Of a DNA stretch of 64,000 bases, positions 11,111 to 24,201 are shown in pieces. The notes below the pieces were generated by a model. It was given only the letters and a program-made list of their open reading frames with translations, made no database searches and had not been told where the DNA came from. The stretch's first letter is position 1. Each line of letters starts with the position of its first letter. The position numbers and the translations under genes are program-made. Location: positions 11,657,001 to 11,721,000 of the forward strand of contig NC_041825.1 of the NCBI RefSeq assembly GCF_900964775.1, read 5' to 3'. This DNA comes from Scleropages formosus (taxonomy: Eukaryota > Chordata > Actinopteri > Osteoglossiformes > Osteoglossidae).

Positions 11111-14100
11111 GGTATTAAATCACAGGCGCACCAAGGCGCGAGCCCGGGGTCTTGCCCCCCCCCCACCCACAGTGTGTGCAAGCAAGTGTAATAATATTAT
11201 ATGATGTATACCCCATTATTTGTGTGTGATTCCACTGATTTCTTTCCTCTCTCCCAGTACCAGACAAGTTATTACACCGCACAGTGTGACCAGCAACTAA
11301 AACTTAGGCATCATGCTCGGGTTTATAATATCACATTTCCTTAATGCGTCTCAGTGCAGCTTTTTTTATGAAATATTAATGTGACAGTACAGTCTTACAG
11401 TGACACACTGAAGGATGTTTTCAGTAGCAGATATGGTTAGCAAATAGCAGTATGTTAAACGGCTAACCCTAACATGACACTGTGTACATGGTTTCAATAT
11501 GAACAAACTGTATATATAAACTGTCTCTATATTATATATATCTTTTTTCTATTTCCTGCATAATTGGCAGTTTCGATCAGTCATAACCACAATTAAGGTG
11601 AATCTAATTCACAACTGAAATATGAGTTTCAATGTTATTATTACTTCATTTACATTTATCAACATGATTTTGTTCATTTGCCAGACACTTTTTTCCAAGT
11701 GACTTATTGTATCTATATGAAACAATTGAAAGGTGTATTACGCTGACAGATGGAAATATCTAAATGCAAACGCTTGATTTGTGGTTCATGTAGTTGGCAC
11801 TTTTCTCTGAAGAGCGTAATGTCCCTGTGCTTTGCAGAGTGAAAGACATGAGCTCTGAGCTTGTGAACTTTATATCTTTATGTCATAAGCATTTGTGGAT
11901 TCAACAAATCGTCAAAATGTTTTGGTACAGGGTGTGCCTTGTGCCTTGCCTCCTGCACACTGTTTCCTGGATAAACTTTTTATTGGACAGCTTTTTATCC
12001 ATATGAATGAATGAATGAATGAAAATGTAATTTTTCTGAAAATTATGTGTCTTCTTTCTTATGCATAAAATACCCTTTACTTTGGTATTTAATTTGACAT
12101 TTTTAGTCTAGACCTACAGAATTTTTTTTTTCATGAGAAATAATGTTATGGAATGATCTGGGTATGTAATGGTCATGTTACGACCTGATAATTTGGTACA
12201 GCCCGGGAAGACTACTACCTTCCTCCACCTCTCCCCTCTTGGTGATCCCGCGCACAGAGGTTCCAAAATCAAAAGCATAAAGGTTTTTGTTTCTGGATGC
12301 AATGTGGTGGAATGACTTCCCTCTTCTTTCTGTACATTTAAGAAGGGTCTTAAAACTCACCTCTTCCTGACTCACTTCTCTTCTCATCTCCTAAGCGCTT
12401 GTTAATGTGTAAATGTTTGTGTTCGATAATTCTGTGATCATAACTGTTGAATAATGGATAAACCTTTATGCAACTGCTTGTGTAATGTACATTGGTTCAC
12501 GTGGTGGACTGTATTGTAATGCCCTCTTCGCATTTCTCGGTGAGATGTACTTTTGCTCTGGAGAAGATCGTCTGTTAAATGAATACATGTAAATGAAATG
12601 TAAATAATGATAATTCGAGCAGCTCACAGCAGGAATTTGCCTAACTGGGTTAATGACTGTTATTTGTATGTTTCTAGGTGGCTCTAGCAGAGCGTAGTAG
12701 ATTTTTTTTACTAGCTTTTACTATAGGTAAAAGGCAAAATAAACATTAGGTGGACCTTTTATAAAACTATAGTAATGTAAGATTTTGTTTTACTTCTCAA
12801 GTAGATTTTTTTAAGGTCAGTACCATCAGAGGTGAATTATCTGTGTTGACCATTATTGCCCATAATACAATAAAAAGACTGAAATACAGATTAAAATACA
12901 TAAGCTGACACATTTTGTTATGGAAAAGAGTTTTCGTCAATCAGCTAAATAATAGGATGCTTTTTCCTTCTCTTAGATAATCACTGACCCCATCCTTAAT
13001 GAGATGGCGAAGAATATCGAAGAGGCCATGAAGATTCTGGAAAATGGGCAAAGGTACAAGGTCGTTTCTCTTTAAACTGGTATGTTTCGTCTTATTATAG
13101 TAAATTCATTGAAATGTCCCATGTATTTTCAGAGAAGTTGAAGAAAGGCAAAAATACATATTAAAGGACATTCCAGGACCGTTGCAGGGATGGTAAGTCA
13201 AGTGATTATGTTGTCATTATTATTGGCTGTCTGTATCACACTTTATTTTTTAGTTTCCACTGACACAGTGCAAATTTAAAATCTTCATATATAAAATAAC
13301 ACTAGGAGAGAAATACTTTGAGTACAAGGCCTTTTTGGGTTGTTTCTTTACTTTGCAGTGGCCAGGATGTCAGCAGCATCCTCCAGCTGATCCAGAATCT
13401 TATGTATGGAGAAGAAAAAGAAGACAGTCAGAGGTAGTGACAAATTTGACTGAAATTGCTTGGGAAACTGATATTAGCATATTTTTTAACAGTAGAAAAG
13501 AGGTCTGTTGTATATTGTCAGCTTGACGAGTTGGATTTCATTATTTAATTGCATGAAAGATTAACAATAAAGATGCCGTAGCATGACCTTCATGTTGTGT
13601 CTATCTGGCAGGATGCACGGTTTAGGGGAGAGGGGTCACGTGACCCTCCTGGGACACAGTCTGGTGGCGTATATCTCTGGGCTGCACCGGGAGAGAGTGA
13701 GACGGCTAAGCATTCGTGTTCAGTCAGACACCACCCTCTGGCTTTGCCGAATTTTCAGGTGAACATGAGCAGTTATACACTGGTTCCCAGTTTGGGAGGC
13801 CGCCTGTAACTGCTGTCCTTACGCTTTTGGATTCAGAAGATGCCCCTTCATATAATTTTTGCTTTAGAAGAATAGGTCTTGCAAACAAGCTAGCCTAATT
13901 AAACAATTCTGTCTGTTAACTCAGGAAGATCCGTGTGAAAACCTACATTTTCATAACACTGAATGGAATTGTTTGAGTGTCAGAACTAAAAGGTGGAGCT
14001 AAACTGCTCTTGACAATCTTTAGAATGAGCATTTCGCATATCCTGGTATGTCCTCACTATTGAAAAATCAATTTAGTCAATGTCTAGATTTTTAGTAGGC

Positions 14101-17100
14101 ACAACAAAATGAAGAACTCCAAGTAGTTTATGAATATAAATGACCCTGACTTTTGTTTGCAGGTATGAGAATGGCTCAGCCTATTACCACGATGATGATA
14201 GAGAGGGACTTTTGAGAGTGTGTCGCCTTGTCCTTTATTCCCGCTATGAGGACTACGCCACCGAGGGCTATGCCGTGCTTAGCTGCAGGCACCCTGTTAT
14301 CTACCAAAGCTCTGCTTGCAGACCGGGGCTGGGGCACTACCTCTGCAGTCAGGTACAGGACAGCCTTTACTTCAGATTCACAAATCAAATGTCCCATCTA
14401 AACCAAAGCTTTATTTAAGGGTTTGTTATCCGTTACATGTTCACCTTGTTCTTTCGACTGGCTAAGCAGGATTGCAAACTTGCTCTTGTTCCTCAATCAT
14501 GCATCTTGCTTGGCAGGTTAAAAGCTCTGCATTATGCAATCTGCTTTACCACAATAGAATGTCCTCTGTTCGGAAAATCAGTTTAATGCAGTAATGGATA
14601 TTATACAGTGTCCCTTTTCATTGTACAAAAAGCTGTTATTCATTGATAAATACAGTTGTAATACTACTGCGTAATATTGCTGCTGTTGGATGGCTAAGCT
14701 GTTGTTCCAAATACCATTTATAATATTGAGAAAGTACGCAGCTCTTTTCACGAGAGTAACAGAAGGGGAAACTGAAGAGATTATTCTCAATTATTCACAG
14801 TTATTATTCAGCTTTTATCAGATGCAAGTATGTAATAACTGCTAATGCTTATGTGTATATAATGGGAAGAAGATGGGCAGAAACACAATTAAAGGTCATC
14901 AGCAGGTAATAGCGTGTGGAAACATATTCTCAGTGTGGAGCAGCGTTATTAGGGTTGAGTCTTGGCTAGAGCAAAAGGCTATGATTATGCTGTGTCTTTT
15001 GTATAGCATGGCCATTGTTCACTGCTTGATAGGCTATCAGAATACAATAGACTGTTGCCAGGGAACCCATGAAAGTGGTTTGACAAGATGCACTTGCTGC
15101 ATTCTTGATAAGTGAGTACAAATGTCAAGAATGAGGCTTAGGAGTTGCACTCTTACTTTACTAGTTTCTTAAACTTAATTCTTTAGTTCAATATTTCTGC
15201 TATACCTTTGGCCTAGTAGTTATATTTTAAATTGTTTTTTGTAGGATGTAGTGAAGTTGTTCATCGTCAGTGATTTTTGCATTGCAAGAGACTGGGAGCA
15301 GCATCTGGGTAGTTGTACTCTGTTCAACAGTGCATGTACTGTCACTAGTGAACAAAATGCATTTTTTTTTTTGTTGTGTCAAACTAAGTGAATGTGTTGT
15401 TTCTCCCCAGCTGGGCTTGGCCCTGTCCAGTCTCTGCACCGTACCTAGTAGTACTACGTTCGGATCCGAACACCAAATGGTAAAGACAAATATATGCGTT
15501 TTTGCTGCGACATCTTCTTTAATGGCTTTGTATTGCATTATTTCTTATCTGTTGAAGAAATGTTATAAAACTGTGTCACACCTGTTTGCCTTGCATGAAT
15601 GAGCCACATTATTATGCTCAAATATTTTTGACAAATTAATTGTCCTAGATAATTTAAAACTACTCAGTAAAATCACTTAACTGTTGGAGGGATCCATTTG
15701 ATTTAACATGATTTCTGAACTGAATTCAAAACTGCGTTATGAAACGGAACCGTGTTCTCAGAATTTCAGGTGGCCGCAGTCACACTGATGTGTTGCAGAA
15801 TCGTGATGCCGCATCACCTTGCTAACGCTGCCTTTTCTCTGCAGGATGTCTCTGTCCTGGACAGACTTATTAAAGATGATGTGAAGTCAGGGAAGGTTCC
15901 TTTGCTGTTGATAGCAAATGCTGGTCAGTGTGGATTCATATTTCAAAACATTTCATGTTTTCAGCTTGTTATATGATTTTCAGAATTTTTTGGGATCTTG
16001 GGTATGTGAATGTTTGCTGTGAAGAATCGGAGGAAATCAATGCAAGTCTTTAAGAATTAACTGAATTTTCTGAGCATTACCACTGCTGAAGTGCAGCCTA
16101 AATTACCTTAGCTGTTCACATACCGCAAGTACTGCGTTTGTCTCGTAGGAACAGCAGGTGCTGGGCATACTGACAAGCTGGGGAACCTAAGGGAACTGTG
16201 TGACCAACATAACATGTGGCTTCATGTTGAGGGGTAAGTTTCTTTCACTCTGTCACATACACATACACACAGCTTGTACAAGTCGTACCGCTTTTTCTCA
16301 TTTTATTTTTTTATCTCTGGTCCATTATGTGGACGTATGTAGTTAAATGTATGGGCTACAAGTAAAGTAGTGCATTAGTACTAAGTTTAATTTTTTTTTT
16401 AATCTCCTAATGGAATTATCTGTTTGTTTTAGGGTTAACTTGGCAACCCTGGCTTTGAGTTGTGTGACTTCCTCGGTTTTGGTATGTGGAAAAAATCCCT
16501 GGATGTATTCTTGATTTCATAAGGTTACCCAAATTTTGCAGTTTGTTCTCTGACTCTTCTTTTTTTTTTATTGCACCCAACTGGTTTCTAACTCTTGACA
16601 GGCAGCCACCAGATGTGACAGCATGACCCTCACTTTGGGTCCATGGCTAGGGTTGCCTGCTGTGCCTGCTGTCACGCTTTACAGGCATGAGGACCCAGCC
16701 TTAGTAAGTTATGGTTTATTTAAAATACATGAAGTCCATAATTACCATGCTTAACTCCTTACATTTCCTATACCACAGCATTAAAATGTGGGGTGGTTAA
16801 TGTACCTGTTTTGTGTATTTTCTATTAGGCTCTTGCCACAGGTTTGGCTTCCACTCAAGTAGCGGAGAAGCTCCGTGCCCTTCCTCTTTGGATGTCATTA
16901 CAGAATCTTGGTCATGACAGGATAGTCAAGAGGATTAAACATGCCTTGAGGCTCGTAAGCAGTCTTTCTGCAGCAGAGTAATAAACAACGGTGTCCACTG
17001 TGTAAATAAAAATGTCATGTTTTGTAATGTACTTGATCTTCCGATTAACTCCATCATCTGTTTTTCACGTTTGTAGAGTGAACGGCTCCTGGAACATCTA

Positions 17101-20082
17101 AAGAAGATGACTTCCATAAAAACTCCAGTATGTCACTTTGTTAGCTAGCGGAGTTTAATTTCAAAAAGCAATATAAAATACGAAAAAAAAAGATAATTTT
17201 TATTGATTTTATCAGTGAAAACTAGGCAACATATAAGTGGAGCGCTGCTAGGTTTCATTAACAAGGTGCTGAAAGAATGAATGATGAAATGGCATGGACT
17301 GTAACATCCCACGTCCTGCCAGAACCAGTGTCATTGCTTTCTAATTGAAGCAGTGATGCGCAGTGCAGTTCTGAATGAAAAGAGTTAGTTAACTGGTCAA
17401 TTCTGCTCCTTTCTGTGTTACCATCATCAGGATGACCTTGACAGGCAGATGTCTCTTCTCGAGGCTTTGAACATGGTAAAACACTAGATCCGTTAACAGG
17501 GATGCTCCGTTAACTAGTTTGTCGCCTGTGTGTGTAACCAGTAGTGAGAATGAATGCCTTGGTTTCAGGGCGTGGTGTCGCGTTCCCGGGTTCCTCTAAT
17601 CTCTGGGGGTTCTCTGTGGGATGTCCTGGGCTCTCTCATACTGTCTATTGTAGGTGGGATCAACCCTCTACCTGCTTTCTTTCACACCTCTCCACCTCTG
17701 CTAAGCTTCCTCCTGTCATGCTCACTCACTCGTTCACTCGCTCTGAGATGCTGTTGTTGAGACTCAGACCTGGGGCTCAGTTGGATCTCTTCATCCCGAT
17801 CCTGTTAGAACTGCACTTTTAAATGCCACTTTGTAGTCCACATGCTTGCTTCCATTGTTGGGATGTCAGTTATGGGCTCCATTGGCTATAAAACCTCATT
17901 GAAAATGTGTGCCATAAAAGCTCATCTTACTCACATTGACAAATACCCGCCAAAGAAGTCGGCATTACTGGATGCTTGGTTTTTCTTGAAAAGCCTTCAC
18001 GAAAAACTTCATTTAACAACAAAGGCAAAATCACAAGAGCACAGCTAGTTCCAAAAAGGTACCTATTCCAGGTAAACTCATAAAGTGTTTGATTAACAAA
18101 GATAATCTGCTGGAAACTTTAACACCTTAATTCTTTGAAACATCTGAAATGGCAGAATATTACCTTTTCAGGTTTTTTTTTTTTTTTTAATCTGAAAAAG
18201 ATTATCTGATCAATCTGGAAATAAAGATATGAAATGTGCTTTTCGGACAGCACAGGTCAAAGTGTCTTTCGCCTTTTCATTGGATTCTAGAAGTAGGAAT
18301 AACCCAGGAAGGGTATATATTGTTATTTCCTTGTGCTCTCATGTTTTTGACTCCTTTTTATGCAGAATGCCCTCCTTATAATTTTTCTGTATCTTATTAC
18401 TTTTTGGTGGTGAATGTCAGTGCAGCATACAGTAATTCAGAGATGTGCATGCACCTTTGAAAATGACTCTTAAGGCCTGTTTGCGGTTCAAAACAACATG
18501 CATTCTAAAGTGCTCTGTTTATAAAACCACTTTTTGAATTATATTATACTGTGATTTGGAATTTTACACCTTAACACTTTCTTCAGTATCTCAGTATTAC
18601 ATGTTGTTGCTGCCCAGTGTTTGTTTCTCTTTTTAAATTGATACCAACTGACCCATATATCTAAATTTTTACTTTAGGCAACACGTTTTCTTTCCAGATC
18701 AACTACAATAGCTGAAATATATTTTGCCCCATTTGACGTTCTCAGCAATTTTTATTCATAACTTGGAATACCATCTTTAGTGTGCATGTCTTCACCACAT
18801 GCTCAGTATTTGTGTTACAGCATAACTATATGTGACTTTGACAGGCTATAAGTAAATTATTATCCTTCGCTGTGTTTATCAGGTGGAGGATGAGGTAAAT
18901 TCTCCGATAGTGCTGTTCAAGTTCTCCCAGGAGACCAGTCCGGGTGAGCTCTATTTTACGTTGCATGGTGGATTTACTTTATGGTGTAATTTGAAAGACA
19001 TTTTGTAGGTAATCAAAAATGAAATTGCTATATCAAAGTTTACACCAATGTCCTTAGAGAGTCCAGAGTCCAACGGAGACTCTCTTGATGAATATTCCGA
19101 AGGTGAGATTGAATTTCAGGACACCCTCAACAGATGGGTAAGGTTATTTTTCTTCTTTTTAACATGTCCGTTTAAGCAAGACTTCTAGCTCTATAATCAA
19201 GAATTAATAAAAGGCTAGAACACTGCAGTGTTTCATATGGCTTTTCTGACGATAAAATGATCCTTTTTGTGAAGAATAATAGTTTCCCCCTGCATAATGA
19301 GCACTCGCATTATGAGACATTCCGAATTTGCACTACACACACACACACACACATTTTCAGAACCGCTTGTCCCATACGGGGTGGCGGGGAACCGGAGCCT
19401 ACCCGGTGACACAGGGCGTAAGGCCGGAGGGGGAGGGGACATACCCAGGACGGGACGCCAGTCCATCGCAAGGCACCCCAAGCGGGACTCGAACCCCAGA
19501 CCCACTGGAAAGCAGGACTGTGGTCCAACCCACTGCGCCACTGCACCCCCTCGAATTTGCACTAATAAACACATTTACTTTATACGCTATAGCAAGCTAT
19601 CGATTCACATTTGTGAGAAACGGGGGGTGCGGTGGCGCAGCAGGTCCGGCTGGGGCCTGCTCTGTTGGGGGGGGGTCTGGGGTTCAAGTCCTGCTTGGGG
19701 TGCCTTGCAGTGGACTGGTGTCCTGTCCAGAGTGTGCTCCCCCTTCGCTCCCGGGCTGGGCTCTGCTTCGCTGCAACCCCGCTCAGGACAAGCGGTTCCA
19801 GCCTGCCTGTGTGTGCGTGCGTGTGTGTGTGTCATATGCAAACAGAAATTTCAATTCAAAATAGACCTTTGATGTCAAGCGCCAAGGGGGCGCGGTGGCG
19901 CAGTGGGTTGGGCTGCAGTCCTGCTCTCTGGTGGGTCTGGGGTTCGAGTCCCGCTTGGGGTGCCTTGTGATAGACTGGCGTCCCGTCCTGGGTGTGTCCC
20001 CCTCCCCTTCTGGCCTTACGCCCTGTGTTACCGGGTAGGCTCCGGTTCCCCGCGACCCCGTATGGGACAAGCAGTTCTGAAA

Positions 20083-20129
<47 letters not shown>

Positions 20130-22432
20130 ATATGCAAACGGAAATTTCAATTCAAAATAGACCTTTGATGTCAAGCGCCACGCAAAGCAAGCAGCCTCTC
20201 TCCAGACATGGTGTGGCTTCTCCTGTGGATCTCAGTTTTCTTATAACCATGTGCCCACTCACAAGTATTTCTCAGAAATCTTCATTTTTTGTCACTGCAT
20301 AAAACTATTATCTGAAGTTTCATAGAAAGTGGTAAAAGATGTTGAAAGGGCAAAAAATGAGGTCTTTCCTATCAGTTTAAAACTGATAAAGGGATAAAAT
20401 ACTAGGAATTCTCTTGAAAGGCAACATCATTACAAATAACTGTGTGTAATATGCTTTGCATTTTTCTCAAATGCAAAGTGACACAGATGGTGGTGCTGGT
20501 ACCTCCTGGTCTGTGGGTATGGATGTGTTTGAATCCCGTTTAATCTTTACATGATCTCCTTGTGTTTGCGTGGGCTTCGTCACAATCCAAAATGTATTTT
20601 GGGTGAATGTGGCTTACTGTGAAAGTAAATAAGTGTGTGGTTGCACTACAATGGACTGGCATTCCATCCAGAGTGTATCCTGTCTCATGACCCACACTTC
20701 CAAGACAGGATTCAGACCACAGCAGCCCTGCATTGGACAAGTGGCACATACTCTACAAATAGCTCAGCTGAGATGGTTTGAGAGTTGCGAGTGGTTACAG
20801 TGATTATGCTCATTATGCACGGGAAGCCTGTAGATTTTGCAGTTGTATATAAACTGCTTATTTACTTATTGTCATTGGACACCTGTTGGAGTACCTCACC
20901 CTGTAACAATTACTGCGGCACATGAAACATGACATGGGGGCTTTTCTGAGGCTCTACACAGGCCATAAGCATGTTTTCAACTGGTGTATTACAGCTTGGT
21001 GAACAGTTGGCCCAGCAGGTGCCATCCAGTGGGGTGGACCTAGTGCATCTGGAGGACGAGGGCAGCTGTGTCCGCTTCAACCCCCTTATGACTTCTGCAT
21101 GTAAGAGTCACAGCTCTCTTACCTTGCTTTAATAAAACATTGTCTGTATTGGAAAGATATACTTAGTAATAAGCATTACTTTCTTTAGAGCTTGGGACAG
21201 ATCGACTGCAGGTGTTTTAAGTGCAATACTAGGGAGGCTTAGTTCATAATGTTTACTGTGCTGTGCTACTGTGTGGCCCAAGTACTAGGTACGCAAGATG
21301 GTGACGTGGATGCTCTTATGGAGAGGATAGGTGAGATGGTGCCTCTTCTGAGCTTGACCATGTGCCTCAGACACGAATTTAGGGAAGAGGTGTCCAACCA
21401 CAGCAACCTTACCTATGTGGAGGACCTGAACTGGCCAGGATTGGGAGGCATTAGGTGAGAGAGAAATGAAGACATGCAGAGAAAAAGACTACAAAGTGGA
21501 CAGAGATGCTGAATAGTAGAAACACTCCACTTTGTCCTGACAGGTACAATCCTACCTGCAAAGACCCTGATGAGAGTAAGAGGCAGCTGCTGCAGGAGAA
21601 GATCAACGGCGATCTTCTGAAGAATCTACAACAGCTAGAAACAGAAGTGGAATTCTCCACCGGTACAATTTGCTTCCTCCTCTCTGTAATACAGTTTGCC
21701 CTTTGGATGTTAGTTTTGTTCTCTGATATTAGGCTGTGCGATAAATTATTCATAGTTTTTCCAGTTTTACTTTTCACCTGTGAATATCCATAAGCCAAAC
21801 TCTGTCGTAGCCCTCATAAAAGAAAGAATATTTTATTTGTGATTATGTCATATGTACTTTTCCATTGTTAGATCTGTGATGTATGATCAATGTGCTCCTG
21901 CTGATTTGTTAGTTGTCAGTGCATGTGGAGTTTATTTTGATTTTTGTTCTGGTTTCCAGCCTTCAATTAACATTCATCCCCAACCCTCGTATTAAACAGT
22001 TCGTTCTTACCCTAACACCCTAGGTCCTGAGTTTAGTCCAGAAAAAAGCTGCATATTTATTGGCATGGCGACAGAGAACCTTGATGTGGCCAAGCTGGTA
22101 GATGCCATTGCTGCCATGGGAAGAGACATTGAGGAAGGTAGTAAGGTAAACACTGAGAAGGCTTCCATTCAGCTGGTCAATGGACTAGTTTTCTGCCAAA
22201 ATTTAAATTTAGCTTAAGCGGGCTCTACTCAAAGGGGGAGGCACGGTGGCGCAATGGGTTTGGCCGGGTCCTGCTCTCTGGTGGGTCTGGGGTTGGAGTC
22301 CTGCTTGGCATGTCTTGTGATGGACTGGTGACCCATCCTGGGTGTGTCCCCTCCCCTTCCAGCCTTGCGCCCTGTGTTGCTGGGTTAGGCTCCGGTTCAC
22401 CGTGACCCTGCTTGGGATAAGCGGTTTCAGCC

Positions 22433-22469
<37 letters not shown>

Positions 22470-24201
22470 TATACTCAGTCATGTACCTGTCATGATCAGT
22501 CAAGCGGTACATGCTGACTCCTCTTTCTTTCATCACTAGCTGCTGGACAATATGACAGAGACGGTGCAGAGAGGAATCCAGGAGGCTGAACGTCAGCTCC
22601 AGAAAGCTAATGAAGAGAAGATTATGAAGGAGGTTGATATTAAGCTTGTGTGTTATTTTTTTCCAGAGTTTTTTTTTATGAGATATACCCCTTGTATCCC
22701 TTGCCAGGATGTGAGAATAATGGGCTTATCATTGTTTATTTTGTGATGTGTGCTTGTGCCTCACAGGGTGTACTACGGCAGATTCCAGTGGTAGGCTCCG
22801 TCCTTAACTGGTTCTCTCCTGTCCAAAGTTCTGTCAATGGCAAGACATTCAATTTGGTTGCAGGTACAAGTCCTCCTGTTTGTTAGAGGGGCGTGCATTT
22901 TTATTAAGATAATTATCAGTGGAGCTCCATAAATTTTCTTTAAAAAGAATGAACAATAATTTGGTTTAAAGCAACACTAGTAGCCCACCTGTATTAATAT
23001 CAAGAGTGCTTTCAAGCTACACAACACTCGACACATTGGATGCTATAATAAGCCAGTTTTTGTGTGTTTGCATAGGCTCATTAGACTCAACAGAATCTAT
23101 ATACTCCATGAAAACCCAGCCTGTAAAAGAGACAGATCTCACCCCAGTCTTCAATATTACCAAGCAATCAGATGGTAAGTGCTTTCATTTTACAATTATT
23201 ACTCCACTAACTAACCCTAGTATACTACCTGAGTGTATGAGGGTTACTGAGGTGTTATTTTGTTAGGTACAATGAACTGACAACTGCTAGTACAGTGGAC
23301 TTATTAGTTTGCTTCAAGTAAATCATGGATTTACAGTAGAGTAGCAATGTGCCACAAACAGGCAATACTGGTGTCTTGTAATTCCTTTGCTGTGGGTTTG
23401 GACATGGGTTTGAATCCAGAACGATGTGGATGGATGAATAATCCAGAATTCTGTAGATTTTATCATTATATATAGTATTTTAAGCAGCCTGGAAATATAC
23501 TTTCAGAGCCTCTTGTCCCTCTAAAACCACATTCTTCACTATGTACTTTTCCACGTTCCTGGTCAGGCCCTGATACTCTTCTGCTTGGATTGTTGAGTCA
23601 AACCCTTAGATGGTCTTTGACGTATAACATCTCCGGACTCTCCAGACTTCTCCTGCCGAACTGATCGTTTTAACTACCTATTAACTTGAACACTTTAGCT
23701 GGTAGCCTTTTGTCATGTCTTCAGCACCACCATTCCAAAAAAAAGACGCTTAGCTGTCCCTCCCATCTGTTCATCTCATCCAATCCTCAAACATAGTGTT
23801 CCCTCTATTTTCTGCTGGCTCCCACCCTACAGAAACCCTTAATATCCGCTGCTACCTTGATAAGCAAAGGGAGTAAACAGAAACACTGCACCTCATATCG
23901 GCCTTCCCGCATTTAGTCTAATGAATCCCTATAATCTGAACGCATACCTATTTTTTATAGAAAGGCTTATTTACTCACGTACTGTTTTTCAGGGAAGAAG
24001 CTGTTCCACCGCTCACCTGCATCCTCTGAATCGCTCAGTGTGGCCAGTTCTGTGAGCCAGCCAGGTGATGTTGAAACGGTACATTTTCAGGTTCCTGTTG
24101 CTCAAGTGTACTCCACCGAAACCACTGAAGACCTACCCAGCAGGCCCTGCAGGCCCTCTCATTCTTCAGAGGACTCACTGGCAGAGGAGGTGGAGAACTA
24201 A
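10958..24201 (+). CDS. PDXDC1: PDXDC1, PLP-dependent decarboxylase domain-containing protein 1
   Basis: 24 coding exons: 10958-10978, 12977-13053, 13133-13192, 13359-13433, 13612-13758, 14163-14352, 15411-15479, 15845-15923, 16149-16233, 16433-16481, 16602-16703, 16829-16954, 17077-17127, 17431-17475, 18883-18943, 19058-19137, 20995-21100, 21283-21454, 21544-21662, 22024-22145, 22540-22632, 22767-22863, 23076-23174, 23993-24201. Lengths sum to 2334 nt in one frame, 777 residues (human about 788). Landmarks: [88 protein letters not shown] and, near the end, [20 protein letters not shown]. It belongs to the group II PLP decarboxylase fold, but the usual HKW-type lysine is not present at [14 protein letters not shown], so enzymatic activity is doubtful. 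Exon 21 uses a weak donor (GAG|GTTGAT), chosen because it keeps phase and matches the human protein. Introns 16 and 20 carry SINEs. Confidence 0.95.
12140..12605 (+). mobile_element. 3' end of a LINE, likely partner of the local SINEs
   Basis: In PDXDC1 intron 1. A decayed C-terminal reading passage includes [13 protein letters not shown], like the WNxLP region near the end of L2/CR1/Rex-type ORF2 proteins. The last bases (about 12555-12605: 'ctctggagaagatcgtctg', 'ttaaatgaatacatgtaaat') match the tail of SINE-B and the V-type SINE ('gctttggagaaaagcgtctg', 'ctaagtgaataaatgtaaa'). SINEs commonly share the 3' tail of the LINE that mobilises them. Clade not determined. Confidence 0.65.
19323..19564 (-). 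repeat. SINE-A copy with 13-bp target-site duplication (PDXDC1 intron 16)
   Basis: Minus-strand SINE-A at 19336-19551, (CA)n first. Flanked by exact direct repeats cgaatttgcacta at 19323-19335 and 19552-19564. Confidence 0.9.
19622..19832 (+). repeat. SINE-A copy (PDXDC1 intron 16)
   Basis: Plus-strand copy beginning 'ggggggtgcggtggcgcag', with a body clearly diverged from its neighbours, ending in a (TG)n/(CG)-interrupted run. Lies head-to-tail with the copy at 19886 and inverted to the copy at 19336. Confidence 0.85.
19833..20180 (+). repeat. SINE-A copy flanked by a 52-bp direct repeat
   Basis: SINE-A at 19886-20128 with a long (TG)n end (about 20084-20128). The 52 bp at 19833-19884 and at 20129-20180 are identical except for one base, starting 'catatgcaaac' and ending 'tgatgtcaagcgcca'. 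That is far longer than the 8-13 bp duplications around other SINE-A copies here. Confidence 0.9.
20475..20755 (+). repeat. Degenerate DANA-like SINE (PDXDC1 intron 16)
   Basis: Relic with 'tgtttgaatcccgtttaatc' (B-box area), 'tgtgtttgcgtgggcttcg', 'gactggcattccatccagag' and a 3' part 'gcattggacaagtggcacat'. Same general type as the element at 46655. Confidence 0.5.
22234..22466 (+). repeat. SINE-A copy (PDXDC1 intron 20)
   Basis: Complete-looking copy from 'gggggaggcacggtggcgc' to a (TG)n end at 22437-22466. It fills much of the short intron 20 and lies about 75 bp upstream of exon 21. Confidence 0.85.

Noticed and set aside
19297-19872. Open frames of 191 and 178 residues on the plus strand, and similar ones around 20000, 47020, 9661 and 60959
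   Set aside because: They read through SINE-A copies and (TG)n tracts; the recurring peptide themes (e.g. [14 protein letters not shown]) are just SINE translated in different frames.
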